The notes below the pieces were generated by a model, which worked only from the letters and a program-made list of their open reading frames with translations, was not told the DNA's origin and searched no databases. This document shows, in pieces, positions 42,034 to 51,376 of a DNA stretch of 64,000 nucleotides. Position numbers and translations under genes: made by a program. The DNA comes from Achromobacter spanius (GTDB lineage Bacteria > Pseudomonadota > Gammaproteobacteria > Burkholderiales > Burkholderiaceae_B). Where the stretch lies: assembly GCF_003994415.1 (NCBI RefSeq), contig NZ_CP034689.1:3348001-3412000 (forward strand), in the 5' to 3' direction. Within the stretch, counting starts at the first letter, position 1; each line of letters starts with the position of its first letter.

Positions 42034-42166
42034 TCTGTAGAAGGAGTGCGAAGCCAAGGATGCCTGCATGGCGGACCTGAAGACCCGCCACGACAAGTAA
42101 TCCGGAAAGCAATTCGGCAAGTGATTTGCGCAGTCAGCAAGCCAGGCAGGAATGCCGACGCGAACC

Positions 42167-43549
42167 TCAGGCGGCACTCCTGGAATCGCGCGGCCTGCTT
42201 TCTTCGCGAGGCAACACGACACCGGCGGCCGCGTATTCCTCAAGGCGGTTGTAGAGCGTCTTGGGGCTGATGCCGAGCATCAGCGCGGCCTGCTTCTTGA
42301 CGCCGTTGCAGCGTTCCAGCGTGGCGAGTATCAGCCGCCGATCCGCTTCCGCCAACGTTTCGCCTACCGGCACACTGACTTCATCACCCGCTGAATCGCC
42401 GGCCGGCGACACCTGCGGCACCAGCATGTCGACCCCCAACACGTCGCCGTCGGCCATGATGAAGGCGCGCCGCACAAAGTTCTTGAGCTCGCGCACGTTG
42501 CCGGGCCATTCGTATTGCTTGAGCAGTTCAGCGGCCTCGGGTGAAAAGTCCTTGTTCTTGCCGGACTCCTGGTTTTGCGCCTGCAGAAAACGGCGCGCCA
42601 ACAGCAGGATGTCGTCACCGCGCTCGCGCAAGGGCGGTAGCTCGATCGGAAAGACGCTCAGGCGGTAATAGAGGTCTTCGCGTAGCTTGCCTTCCTGCAC
42701 GGCCTGTTCCGGGTTGCGGTTGGTGGCCGCCACGATGCGGATGTTGCAGCTGATCTCGCGGTTGGTGCCCACGCGCATGAACTGTCCGGTTTCCAGCACC
42801 CGCAACAGCTTGACCTGCAAGTCCAGCGGCATCTCGGTCACTTCATCCAGGAACAGCGTGCCGCCGTCCGCGCGCTCGAAGTAGCCCTTGTGTTGGCGAT
42901 CAGCGCCGGTAAAGCTGCCGCGCTCATGGCCGAACATTTCGCTTTCGATCAGGTTCGGCGATATCGCGCCGCAATTTACGGCAATGAATGGCCGCTGCCG
43001 GCGTGTGCTGAGTTCATGGATCGCATGCGCGGCCAGTTCCTTGCCCGTGCCGCTTTCGCCGATCAACAGCGTCGTGACGTTCGTGGGCGCCACGCGCCCG
43101 ATCTGGTGGTAGAGCTCGACCATGCGGGGTGACTCGCCGTACAGCTTGCCGAAGCGTCCGGGTTCCTCGAATGGCATGCCCGGCAATTCGCCACCGGCAT
43201 TCGTCACAACGCGCGTCAGAATTTCATTCAGCCGTTCCATGCAGATCGGCTTGACCAGAAAATCGCTCGCGCCCAGGCGCAAGGCCTGCACCGCGTAATC
43301 CACCGTGCCATGGCCGGTCATCACAACGACTTCAGCACTGGCCACGGCCGCATTCTTGAAAATGTCCAGACCATTGCCGCCAGGCAGGCGGACGTCGGTC
43401 AGCACCAGATCCGGCGCTTGCCGTTCCAGCTGTATCAGGGCATCTTTGATACTGCCTGCCACCGCCACCGAAAAACCGCTGTCGCGGCCCATTTCGGCCA
43501 GTGTTTCCCGTATCGCGTCGTCGTCATCGACGACAAGCAGATGAGGCAT
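42167..43549 (-). CDS. Sigma-54-dependent response regulator (NtrC family)
   Basis: 460 residues: a receiver domain (about 1-120, phosphorylated Asp in LVLTDVRLPGG), an AAA+ activator domain (about 140-370) with Walker A GESGTGKE and the sigma-54-contacting loop GSFTGA (a variant of GAFTGA), then a Fis-type helix-turn-helix (LERCNGVKKQAALMLGISPK). It should activate -24/-12 promoters when phosphorylated. The large sensor kinase at 46952-49957 is the nearest candidate partner. No sigma-54 promoter is seen upstream of it. Confidence 0.92.
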   Translation of the reverse strand: MPHLLVVDDDDAIRETLAEMGRDSGFSVAVAGSIKDALIQLERQAPDLVLTDVRLPGGNGLDIFKNAAVASAEVVVMTGHGTVDYAVQALRLGASDFLVKPICMERLNEILTRVVTNAGGELPGMPFEEPGRFGKLYGESPRMVELYHQIGRVAPTNVTTLLIGESGTGKELAAHAIHELSTRRQRPFIAVNCGAISPNLIESEMFGHERGSFTGADRQHKGYFERADGGTLFLDEVTEMPLDLQVKLLRVLETGQFMRVGTNREISCNIRIVAATNRNPEQAVQEGKLREDLYYRLSVFPIELPPLRERGDDILLLARRFLQAQNQESGKNKDFSPEAAELLKQYEWPGNVRELKNFVRRAFIMADGDVLGVDMLVPQVSPAGDSAGDEVSVPVGETLAEADRRLILATLERCNGVKKQAALMLGISPKTLYNRLEEYAAAGVVLPREESRPRDSRSAA

Positions 43550-43756
43550 AGCTTCTCCGTGTAGACGTGCGAGGGTTTAGGTGAATGTCGCCGTGCGTTT
43601 ACCAGTGTGAGAATAGACAGTCTGGCGGCAGAATGCGTAAAGAATCGATACTGTCCAATAAAGTTTTCGAATGCTTGCAACTCGTCGCAAACGAGCGGCA
43701 ACCTCGCCACTACGATTGTGCTGTCGCGTAAGGCCCCGGCGGCCCGAGGTAAACGT

Positions 43757-44758
43757 ATGGCAAATCGCACCACCGCGCGGCGTGACAGTGCGCCCGTGTC
43801 CCCGGTTACTCCCATGGATGTGACCGGCATGTCTGCCGTCATGCAAAAGTTGGCAACTCAATTGCAATTGGCGGCGGCCACCGACGCCAGTGTATTCATC
43901 GTGGGAGAAAGCGGCGCGGGCAAGGAGATCATTGCCCGCGCCATTCATGACGCCAGCGAGCGGCGCGGTGCGCCGTTCGTGGCCGTGAACTGCGGCGCGA
44001 TCAGCGGCACCCTGGCCCACGCCGAACTGTTCGGCCACGAAAAAGGCAGTTTCACCGGCGCCGTGGCCCAGAATGCCGGCTACTTCGAATACGCCAGCGG
44101 CGGCACCTTGTTCCTGGACGAAGTCACCGAAATGCCGCCCGACATGCAGGTGCATTTCCTGCGCGTACTGGAAGCGGGAACGTATCAGCGCGTGGGCGGC
44201 ACCGACCTGCTGCGCGCCAACGTGCGGATCATCTGCGCCAGCAACCGCGACCCGGCCGTGTCCGTTGCGGACGGCCGTCTGCGCCAGGATTTCCTGCACC
44301 GCCTGCTGGTCATTCCCTTGCGCGTGCCGCCGCTGCGCGAGCGCGGCGACGACGCCGTGATCCTGGCGCAGCAGTTCCTGGATGCCCTCAATGCAAGGCA
44401 CGACACGCACAAGACATTCTCCAAGCGCATGCTGGAGGCCATCGCGCAGCATGACTGGCCAGGCAACGTACGCGAGCTGCGCAACGTCGTGCAGCGCGCC
44501 TACATCCTGGCGGATACGCAACTGGACGCCAACCTGCTGACCCGTGCTCCGGCCAGCCAGCAGGCCGAACTGCGCGAAGGCGCCATGAGCATTCCGGTGG
44601 GCATGCCGCTGGACCGGGCGCAACGCGCCTTCATCCTGGCCACGCTGGCCCATCATGGCGGCGACAAGCGGCGCACGGCGGACACATTGGGCGTGAGCTT
44701 GAAGACCTTGTACAACCGCCTGGACGTCTACGAAAAAGAAGGCTTGGCCAGCGGCTGA
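43757..44758 (+). CDS. Sigma-54 activator without receiver domain
   Basis: 333 residues: a short N-terminal arm, AAA+ domain (Walker A GESGAGKE, loop GSFTGA, Walker B LFLDEVTEMPPDMQ, arginine finger region RLLVIPLRVPPLRERGDD) and Fis-type HTH (HHGGDKRRTADTLGVSLKTL). Without a receiver it may be constitutively active or controlled by partner binding, like PspF or HrpS. It lies immediately upstream of rpoN on the same strand, with a 142-bp gap. About as similar to its divergent neighbour as duplicates would be. Confidence 0.9.
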   Translation: MANRTTARRDSAPVSPVTPMDVTGMSAVMQKLATQLQLAAATDASVFIVGESGAGKEIIARAIHDASERRGAPFVAVNCGAISGTLAHAELFGHEKGSFTGAVAQNAGYFEYASGGTLFLDEVTEMPPDMQVHFLRVLEAGTYQRVGGTDLLRANVRIICASNRDPAVSVADGRLRQDFLHRLLVIPLRVPPLRERGDDAVILAQQFLDALNARHDTHKTFSKRMLEAIAQHDWPGNVRELRNVVQRAYILADTQLDANLLTRAPASQQAELREGAMSIPVGMPLDRAQRAFILATLAHHGGDKRRTADTLGVSLKTLYNRLDVYEKEGLASG

Positions 44759-44834
44759 GCAGTTCTTACCTTCCACTTGTAATACGGTCGTTGTCGCAGG
44801 CGGCGCCCTGCACCCGCCCGCCCGCAAAATGGGC

Positions 44835-44850
44835 TGGCATGGATCTTGCA
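44835..44850 (+). promoter_or_regulatory. Sigma-54 promoter of rpoN
   Basis: TGGCATGGATCTTGCA: TGGCA-N6-TTGCA with exact GG-N10-GC spacing. The start is near 44861, followed at once by a CCGCC-TTTC-GGCGG hairpin. An rpoN gene with its own sigma-54 promoter would be self-activating. Confidence 0.82.
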
Positions 44851-44900
44851 TGAGTCTTGGGATGGTCCGCCTTTCGGCGGCTTTCATCCAGGAGACTCGA

Positions 44901-46358
44901 TTGGGCCACCCCTCGCAAGAATTGCGCCTGCGCCAACAAATGACGCTTGCGCCTCGCTTGCAGCAGTCTGTCAAGCTGCTGCAGATGTCGGCACTTGAAT
45001 TCACGACCGCGGTGGAACATGCGCTTGCCACGAACCCGTTTCTAGAGGACGGCGATGAGCAGGACGATGCCCCCACGCTGAACGGCGACGCCATCAAGCC
45101 CGGCAACTACGCCGATGCGGGCGAAGCCGCTGCCGAACCTGCCGCCACCCCGCCCACCGCGGATGCAGACGACCCCATCCCCGACGCGCCGGCCTATTCC
45201 GGTGACTACCCGACCCAGCCGTCCAGCGGCGGCGACGGCAAGGACATGGGGCAATGGGTCTGCGCCACCGTATCCATGCGGGAAAGGCTGTCGGCGGATC
45301 TGGGCAATTACCATCTTGAGCCGCGCGACCGCCTGCTGGCCGAATTCATCATCGATGCCCTGGATGACGACGGCTACCTGCGGACGCCCTTGACCAGCCT
45401 TTGCGACCCCGCCCAGTCGGCGTTCACCCCCCCGCCCGATGAAGGCGAATGGATCGCCGCCCTGCGACTGGTACAGCAGTTGGACGCACCCGGACTGGCG
45501 GCCCGCGACCTTACCGAGTGTCTGTCGCTGCAATTGGCGGCCGCGCAGGCGGCGGACCCCGCAGTCCGTGATCTGGCGCTGCGCATTGTGCGCGACCATC
45601 TGGATCGCCTGGGGAAGAACGATTCCGTCGGGCTGCGGCGGCTGTTGGGGTGCTCGGATGATGCGGTACGGGAAGCTTGCGCCCTGATCCGCAGCCTGAA
45701 TCCCAAGCCCGGCTCACGCTACAGCGCCGAGGCGCCGGTGTATGTTGTGCCGGACGTGTTCGTGGACAAGTGGCATTCGCGTTGGCGCGTCCTGCCCAAC
45801 CGCAACGCCATGCCGCAAGCGCGGCTGCATCGCACTTACGCGGACCTGTTCCGGCGCGCTCGCCTGGATGACCGCAGCCCCATGGCGCAAGAGCTTCAGG
45901 AAGCGCGGTGGCTGGTGCGCAATGTCGAGCAGCGCTATACGACGATCCAGCGCGTGGCCGAGGCCATCGTCAAGCGTCAGCAGACATTCTTTGAGTACGG
46001 TGAAGTCGCCTTGCGTCCATTGATGCTGCGCGAAGTGGCCGATGACCTGGACATGCACGAGTCCACCGTGTCGCGCGCCACCGTCGGAAAATACATGGTG
46101 ACGCCACGCGGCGTGTTCGAGTTTCGACACTTCTTTTCGCGGGAACTTGCCACGGAGTCGGGGGGCTCGTGTTCAGCCGCCGCAGTGCGGGCGCTGATCA
46201 AGGAAATGGTCGACGCCGAAGATCCGGCAATGCCGCTGTCCGACGTAGCCTTGACGCAGCAACTGGCGGCCAGCGGCATCTTGCTGGCGCGGCGCACGGT
46301 CTCCAAATACCGTGGGCAGTTGCGCGTACCGCCCGCTGAACTGCGCAGGCAGCACTAA
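44901..46358 (+). CDS. rpoN: RNA polymerase sigma-54 factor, probably a second copy
   Basis: 485 residues. Region I is Gln/Leu-rich (LRLRQQMTLAPRLQQSVKLL). A linker of acidic/Ala/Pro character follows, then the core-binding region, and the RpoN box ARRTVSKYRG (canonical ARRTVAKYRE) near the C-terminus, which reads the -24 element. The TTG at 44901 is chosen: AGGAG lies 7 nt upstream, and ATGs further up would be within or before the sigma-54 promoter. The usual rpoN neighbours lptB and hpf are absent, so this is likely a paralogue of the housekeeping gene. Confidence 0.9.
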   Translation: MGHPSQELRLRQQMTLAPRLQQSVKLLQMSALEFTTAVEHALATNPFLEDGDEQDDAPTLNGDAIKPGNYADAGEAAAEPAATPPTADADDPIPDAPAYSGDYPTQPSSGGDGKDMGQWVCATVSMRERLSADLGNYHLEPRDRLLAEFIIDALDDDGYLRTPLTSLCDPAQSAFTPPPDEGEWIAALRLVQQLDAPGLAARDLTECLSLQLAAAQAADPAVRDLALRIVRDHLDRLGKNDSVGLRRLLGCSDDAVREACALIRSLNPKPGSRYSAEAPVYVVPDVFVDKWHSRWRVLPNRNAMPQARLHRTYADLFRRARLDDRSPMAQELQEARWLVRNVEQRYTTIQRVAEAIVKRQQTFFEYGEVALRPLMLREVADDLDMHESTVSRATVGKYMVTPRGVFEFRHFFSRELATESGGSCSAAAVRALIKEMVDAEDPAMPLSDVALTQQLAASGILLARRTVSKYRGQLRVPPAELRRQH

Positions 46359-46381
46359 GGCCAAGCCAGGCGCATAAAAAA

Positions 46382-46404
46382 GGCTTCCCTGGGGGAAGCC
46401 TTTT
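46382..46404. terminator. Bidirectional terminator after rpoN
   Basis: GGCTTCCC-TGG-GGGAAGCC followed by TTTT, and preceded by six A so that it works on both strands. It separates rpoN from the convergent secreted-protein gene. Confidence 0.9.
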
Positions 46405-46413
46405 GCTTGGCGC

Positions 46414-46767
46414 TTACTTCGAGCCGCCCGTGTTCGGATAGCCCGGAGGAGGCGTGGCGCCGGAGGCCGGCGTGCGCGGCACGTTGTCATTCGCCTCGCG
46501 CTTTTTGTTGGGCATCTGGTCGGAATGCTTGCCCGTGGACATGGAGCCGCTCTTGTCCACATTGGGCGGCACGGTTCCGGTTGAGGGGGTCTGGTTGGGC
46601 GCGGGCGCCATCTGGCCCGGAGGCAAGGGGCGATTGGGCTGCGCGGCGGTCGTGTCGTTCGGCGTGTTGGACGGCGAGGTCGGGGTGGCCGTTTGAGCCA
46701 ACACCGCGCCAGCGGACGTCAAGCCGGCAGCCAATGCGAGAGCGCAAGTCAGAGAACGAAATTTCAT
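46414..46767 (-). CDS. Small secreted Pro/Thr-rich protein, function unknown
   Basis: 117 residues. Signal peptide FRSLTCALALAAGLTSAGAV, cut near VLAQ. The mature chain is Pro/Thr/Asn-rich and disordered-looking (TPTSPSNTPNDTTA, PLPPGQMAPAPNQTPS, ending TPPPGYPNTGGSK). It resembles the exported protein at 28843-29202 in build. AAGGAG precedes the ATG. A sigma-54-type promoter lies 37 bp upstream of the start. Function unknown. Confidence 0.75.
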   Translation of the reverse strand: MKFRSLTCALALAAGLTSAGAVLAQTATPTSPSNTPNDTTAAQPNRPLPPGQMAPAPNQTPSTGTVPPNVDKSGSMSTGKHSDQMPNKKREANDNVPRTPASGATPPPGYPNTGGSK

Positions 46768-46803
46768 AGGTCAGACTCCTTTGTGGGAATGCACAGACCT
46801 TTA

Positions 46804-46820
46804 AGCAATTGCCGTTCCCA
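46804..46820 (-). promoter_or_regulatory. Sigma-54 promoter of the secreted Pro/Thr-rich gene
   Basis: Minus-strand TGGGAACGGCAATTGCT: exact GG-N10-GC and TTGCT at -12; the -24 side is GGAACG. Start near 46793. Confidence 0.7.
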
Positions 46821-46951
46821 GCCTGCGGACTCGTTCCTCTTGCGAGATAGTGCCTTCCGGAGTGCACGGCAGGGTATTTTTTACCTGCCTTTGCAACACC
46901 GGCATCGCCGCCGGCCACATCTCGCTTTCACTTGGCCTCGGCAGGGCCTCT

Positions 46952-49900
46952 CTACCCCGCGCGGCCTCCGTTCCTCTCAAGCTCCGACTCATCCAGCATG
47001 CGCTGCACGCGCTCGCCCAGGATGTCGAGCGAGAACGGCTTGACGATCAATTCGATCCCGTACTCCAGGAAACCGCCGCCGCGCGCCGCGCTCTCGGCGT
47101 AGCCCGTCATCAACAGCACTTTCAGACCAGGATGCGCCGCGCGCGCGGCATCGGCCAATTGCCGCCCGTTCAGGGCGGGCAGCCCCACGTCGGTCACCAA
47201 GAGATCGATATCGGTCGTACGCAGCACCAATTCCAAGCCGGCCTCGCCGTCAGCGGCAGTCAAGACCTGCATCCCCAGCTCGGCCAGGCATTCATGCACC
47301 ATGTCGCGCACATTGGCGTCATCTTCCACCACGATGACCACCGACGGCTTCGTCGTGTCTTGCGTGCGATGCGCGGCGGGTTCGGCCCGCAGGCCGGCAT
47401 CCGGGGCGCCGTCATAACGCGGCAGGTGCAGCCTGACCGTGGTGCCCTGCCCGACGGTGCTTTCCAACACGGCCATGCCGCCCGCCTGCTTGGCGAACCC
47501 GTAGATCATCGACAGGCCCAGCCCCGTGCCTTCGCCCAACGGTTTGGTGGTGAAGAAGGGATCAAAGGCATGGGCCAGCACGTCTGGCGACATACCGCAG
47601 CCCTCGTCCGTGACGGAAACTTCCACGAATTCGCCGGGGCTCACACCGGGATAAGGACGCAGCGTGACCTCGTCCAGGCGCGTGTTCAGCGCCGCGACGG
47701 TCAGTTCGCCGCCATTGGGCATGGCGTCGCAAGCGTTGATGACCAGGTTCAGCAGCGCATTCTCAAACTGGTTGCGGTCACAACGCACCGTCCATAGATC
47801 GGGCTCCAGCTTGAACCGCAGGCGCACGCCCTCGCCCGTGTAGCGATGAAAGAGGTCGGCCATGGATTGCAGCGTGGGCGCCACGCTGAACGGCTTCGGG
47901 TCGATGGGCTGGCGCCGTGAAAACGTCAGCAGGCGTTGAGTCAGGTGCGCGGCGCGATTCGCCGAATCCATGGCGACGTTGATGAAGCGTTGCGCCTGTT
48001 CCGGCGTGCCGGCCGCCAGCTTGCGCTGAATCAGATACAAGGCGCCGGTAATGCCCTGGAGCATGTTGTTGAAGTCGTGCGCGATGCCGCCCGTCAGGCG
48101 GCCCACGGCTTCCATTTTTTGCGATTGCCGCAACGCCTGTTCGGTATCGCGCAAGGTCTCGGCCTGGACCTTCAGGTCGGTGTCGTCGCGTCCGGTCATG
48201 TACAGGTTGTCTTGCGACCAGGACATGCTCCAGGTGATCCAGCGGTAGGTGCCATCGCGTGTCAGCAGCCTGTTTTCCATGTGCCGGACGGTTTGCGCCG
48301 GATTGCCCTGCGCGGCCAGCGCAATCGTCGCGCGCGTGGCGGCCTGGTCGTCGGGATGGATAAGTTCGCTCAGTCCCATCGACAGGAATTGTTCGGGGCT
48401 CCAGCCCAGAATCGGCCGCACGGCTGGGTTGACGCTGACAAAGCGGTCTTGGCTATCCACCACGGCCAGCAATTCCGGGGACAGGCGCCAGATACGGTCG
48501 CGCTCCGCGATGGCGTCTTCCACCCGCTGTTCGAGCGTTCGCGCGTATTGCGAGCGTTCGACCGCATCGCACAAGCGTTCGCAAACCTCTTCCAGAAATG
48601 CCACGTCGCCGGCCTTTAGCCGGCTGGTGGCCAGCGGACGCACCAGTAGCGCGCCGTCCTGCCTGCCCCATCGCCGCATCGGCACCACGATCGCGGACGG
48701 ACGGACCTCGCCGCCCTGCTCCGCCACCAACGGTTGCAAATACGCCGTGCGGCCCTTGCGCATCGCTTCGTGGAATTCCTCGCCTAGCTGTTCGGGCGCC
48801 AGCGCCTGCTGCGCCGCCACGTCGGCCTCGGACCGCCAACACGCCGACATTGTGGGCGGTGCGTTCTCGTCGGGCCAATCCAGCACCGCGGCCAGGCCCA
48901 GTGCAAGATGCTGCCCCAGGCCCGCGCACGCGGCGTGTTCGATCTCGCTTTGGTGATGCAAGGCGCGCATGCGGTCAACCAGCGACAAGAGGAAATTCTT
49001 GCGATGCTGCCCTTCCCACAACTCCGTTTCGGCCACCTTGCGAGCGGTGACGTCCAGGAACAAAGCCATCATGCGGTCATCGCCGTCCTTGCGGGCGCGG
49101 GCCTCATACCAGGCTTCTTTCGGTCCCGGCACTGCGAATTCGAACTGGGTGGACTCGCCGGTTTCGACCACTTGGGCGAATGCATCCATGATCTGTCCCG
49201 GAACCCCGGGAATCATTTCACGCAGCGTATGGCCCAGCGTGTCGCCTTCCTTCATGCCGCTTTGCCGCTCGAAAGCCGGATTCACCTCTAGAAACCGGAA
49301 GTCCACGATACGGCCATCGGCGTCGCGCAAGGCCTCGCTGAGAAAGAATGCCTCTTGCATGCCGTCGAACATGGCGCGCCAGCGCTCGCCGCTCGCGTGC
49401 AGCGCGGCATCCATCAAATGGCGTTCAATCGCCAAGGCGGCACTGCGTGTCACCACCGCTATCGCTTCAATATCGTTGGCCGATGGCGAGCGCACCGCGT
49501 TGTAGTAGTTCGAGAACACGCCCAGCAAGCGGCCGTCGGGCGCCGTGATCGGGGTGGACCAGCAGGCTCGCAAGCCATGTGCAAGCGCCAGCTCGCGCCA
49601 GTCCTTCCAATCGGGGTGCGACGCAATGTCCTCCACATATACCGGCTTGCCGGTGTATGCGGCAGTGCCCCATGACGCCACGTTGGGACCGATGGCCGTG
49701 CGTTGCACCGCCGCGTTGAACGCCAAGGGCAGGCTGGGCGCGGCGTTGTGCACCAGATAGGTTCCTGTCTCGTCAACCAGCGCGATCGCCGCACGCAGCT
49801 CGGTGCTGGACTGGGCCTCGATGGCGTGCAAGACGTGTTCAAACACATGCGCCAGCGGCACGCCCGCCGCTATGCGCTGCAACATGATCCGTTCTTCCTC

Positions 49901-49957
49901 CAGACGGGCGAGCGTATCTGTCCACGAGTGGGATACGCGGTCCTGCTTTTTCAACAT
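46952..49957 (-). CDS. Hybrid sensor histidine kinase with GAF, PAS and receiver domains
   Basis: 1001 residues, soluble (no membrane helix). The order is GAF-like (about 20-165), PAS (about 190-310), a second GAF-like region (about 330-485), PAS (about 495-610), HisKA with the phospho-His in GGIAHDFNNML (about 625), HATPase (NLVINACDAMPNGG, VTDEGCGM, GEGTGLGLSM), and a C-terminal receiver (VVIVVEDDANVRDM, Asp in LLVTDVGLPALNG). It reads cytosolic signals. The ATG at 49957 follows AAGGGG. It is probably transcribed after the DUF2325 gene (72-bp gap). The NtrC-type regulator 3.4 kb away is a candidate target. Confidence 0.92.
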   Translation of the reverse strand: MLKKQDRVSHSWTDTLARLEEERIMLQRIAAGVPLAHVFEHVLHAIEAQSSTELRAAIALVDETGTYLVHNAAPSLPLAFNAAVQRTAIGPNVASWGTAAYTGKPVYVEDIASHPDWKDWRELALAHGLRACWSTPITAPDGRLLGVFSNYYNAVRSPSANDIEAIAVVTRSAALAIERHLMDAALHASGERWRAMFDGMQEAFFLSEALRDADGRIVDFRFLEVNPAFERQSGMKEGDTLGHTLREMIPGVPGQIMDAFAQVVETGESTQFEFAVPGPKEAWYEARARKDGDDRMMALFLDVTARKVAETELWEGQHRKNFLLSLVDRMRALHHQSEIEHAACAGLGQHLALGLAAVLDWPDENAPPTMSACWRSEADVAAQQALAPEQLGEEFHEAMRKGRTAYLQPLVAEQGGEVRPSAIVVPMRRWGRQDGALLVRPLATSRLKAGDVAFLEEVCERLCDAVERSQYARTLEQRVEDAIAERDRIWRLSPELLAVVDSQDRFVSVNPAVRPILGWSPEQFLSMGLSELIHPDDQAATRATIALAAQGNPAQTVRHMENRLLTRDGTYRWITWSMSWSQDNLYMTGRDDTDLKVQAETLRDTEQALRQSQKMEAVGRLTGGIAHDFNNMLQGITGALYLIQRKLAAGTPEQAQRFINVAMDSANRAAHLTQRLLTFSRRQPIDPKPFSVAPTLQSMADLFHRYTGEGVRLRFKLEPDLWTVRCDRNQFENALLNLVINACDAMPNGGELTVAALNTRLDEVTLRPYPGVSPGEFVEVSVTDEGCGMSPDVLAHAFDPFFTTKPLGEGTGLGLSMIYGFAKQAGGMAVLESTVGQGTTVRLHLPRYDGAPDAGLRAEPAAHRTQDTTKPSVVIVVEDDANVRDMVHECLAELGMQVLTAADGEAGLELVLRTTDIDLLVTDVGLPALNGRQLADAARAAHPGLKVLLMTGYAESAARGGGFLEYGIELIVKPFSLDILGERVQRMLDESELERNGGRAG

Positions 49958-50029
49958 GTCTGCCCCTTTTGCTGCGTGTACTGTATTGCGGGGCTTCGCC
50001 GTGATGCCGAAACGCAAGGTAACGCGACG

Positions 50030-50764
50030 CTACCGTTCCTGCCCCGTCTCCAATCGCCAGGCGCTGAGCGCCTCGGGCTTATCCACCAGCACGCACTGTT
50101 TACCGGTGCGTGTGCAGTGGTCTTTGACACGCCAGAATGCGCCGTGGCTGACGCAACCGGTCTGGCAGATGACCAAATCCGCGGCCACCAGACTGGCTTC
50201 CAGCGTGTCGTCGCTACGGTCATCACCACTGTGTCCCAGATAACGCCCGCCGGCCATTTCCACGACCTTGCGTGTCAGCATCAAGGCCACGGCGTCTTCA
50301 CTCACGCACAGCACCGATTTTTCTCGCATGGCGGCCGCGGTCAAGCATGGCGTTGCCGGCTTATCCCGAGAATGCTGTTCAGGCGGTCGTTCAGGCACTT
50401 GCTTCCCCGGTGGCTCAGCCTGACGTGCGCTGGGCTGGCTCAGGCGATCCTGCCACGCCAGGCGTTCCCGCATCAGGGTCTGCACCCGTTCCATCAGTTG
50501 GCTCACGCGGCGCGCCAAGGCCACTCGCCTGGGCAGGCCGGGAATCAATCCTTCCAGCGCCTGGCGATCTTCCCGCGCCCAAGCCAGCGCCGAATCGCGC
50601 ATGATCAAGGCCGCGCGCAGCCGCATGGCCTCCGCTTCAAGGTGCAGGATACGCGCGGCCTGCGTGGCGAGCAATCGACTGCAATGCGACTGCGCTTGCC
50701 CATAGGCGGCAAGCAAGGCCGCATGCTCGCGCTGTAGCGCTTGACGGTCTTGAGTGGAAATCAT
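50030..50764 (-). CDS. DUF2325 domain protein with N-terminal coiled coil
   Basis: 244 residues. A helical coiled-coil region (about 1-110, QREHAALLAAYGQAQSHCSR), a linker, then the DUF2325 domain (about 148-235): KSVLCVSEDAVALMLTRKVV, GGRYLGHSGDDRSDD, ADLVICQTGCVSHGAF and CTRTGKQCVLVDK. DUF2325 proteins have conserved Cys and His that suggest redox or metal sensing, but no defined function. Directly upstream of the hybrid kinase on the same strand, so it might feed the kinase. Confidence 0.85.
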   Translation of the reverse strand: MISTQDRQALQREHAALLAAYGQAQSHCSRLLATQAARILHLEAEAMRLRAALIMRDSALAWAREDRQALEGLIPGLPRRVALARRVSQLMERVQTLMRERLAWQDRLSQPSARQAEPPGKQVPERPPEQHSRDKPATPCLTAAAMREKSVLCVSEDAVALMLTRKVVEMAGGRYLGHSGDDRSDDTLEASLVAADLVICQTGCVSHGAFWRVKDHCTRTGKQCVLVDKPEALSAWRLETGQER

Positions 50765-50881
50765 CGCGGGTTCCGGTTGACTGAAGGTGCGCGTCCGCCA
50801 TGAAGATCATGCCGAGCGTGCGATGGCACGAGGGCGATTATAAATGAGAATGCGTCGCTTTCCGATAACGATGAGTCAGCG

Positions 50882-51289
50882 TTAGCCGGTGGGCTGTTCA
50901 TCCGGGCCATGGCAACAAACGCAAATCTTGTTGCCCTCGGCGTCGCGGAAGTAGGCGCCGTAATAATTCGCGTGGTAGTCGGGCCGCAACCCTGGCGGGC
51001 CTTCGCACCTGCCGCCCAGCGACAAGGCCAGCGCGTGGCAGCGGTCCACCGTCGCCCGGTCTGCCGCCAAGAATGCCGTCATCTGCCCGTTGCCTGGCTC
51101 AGCGACTTTACCGTCGTAGGGCGCGGTGATCACAAACAACGGCCGGCCCCCGCCAGCGGGCTGCCACCCTGCCCAGGGAATATCGCGCTCTAGGAATCGA
51201 AGCTCAAGCCCAAGCGCCTCGGCCTGCGCCGAATAGAAGGAAAGCGCGCGGTCGAAGTCGCGAATGCCGATGCAAACATGGGAAAACAT
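50882..51289 (-). CDS. VOC superfamily (glyoxalase-like) protein
   Basis: 135 residues, one vicinal-oxygen-chelate domain of paired beta-alpha-beta-beta-beta modules: FSHVCIGIRDFDRALSFYS at the start and YYGAYFRDAEGNKICVCCHG at the end. Metal ligands (His near residue 4, Glu in DAEGNK) look present. Substrate unknown. The ATG at 51289 is chosen; upstream frame is not protein-like. It is divergent from the hcp cluster across a 384-bp control region. Confidence 0.82.
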   Translation of the reverse strand: MFSHVCIGIRDFDRALSFYSAQAEALGLELRFLERDIPWAGWQPAGGGRPLFVITAPYDGKVAEPGNGQMTAFLAADRATVDRCHALALSLGGRCEGPPGLRPDYHANYYGAYFRDAEGNKICVCCHGPDEQPTG

Positions 51290-51376
51290 AGGAGCCCCGC
51301 TGGAATAAATAGAAGGTGAATTATGTCTGGCAGCGACGACGGCTGCACAAGAACGCTGTGTGCCGCGCGTGTACCG

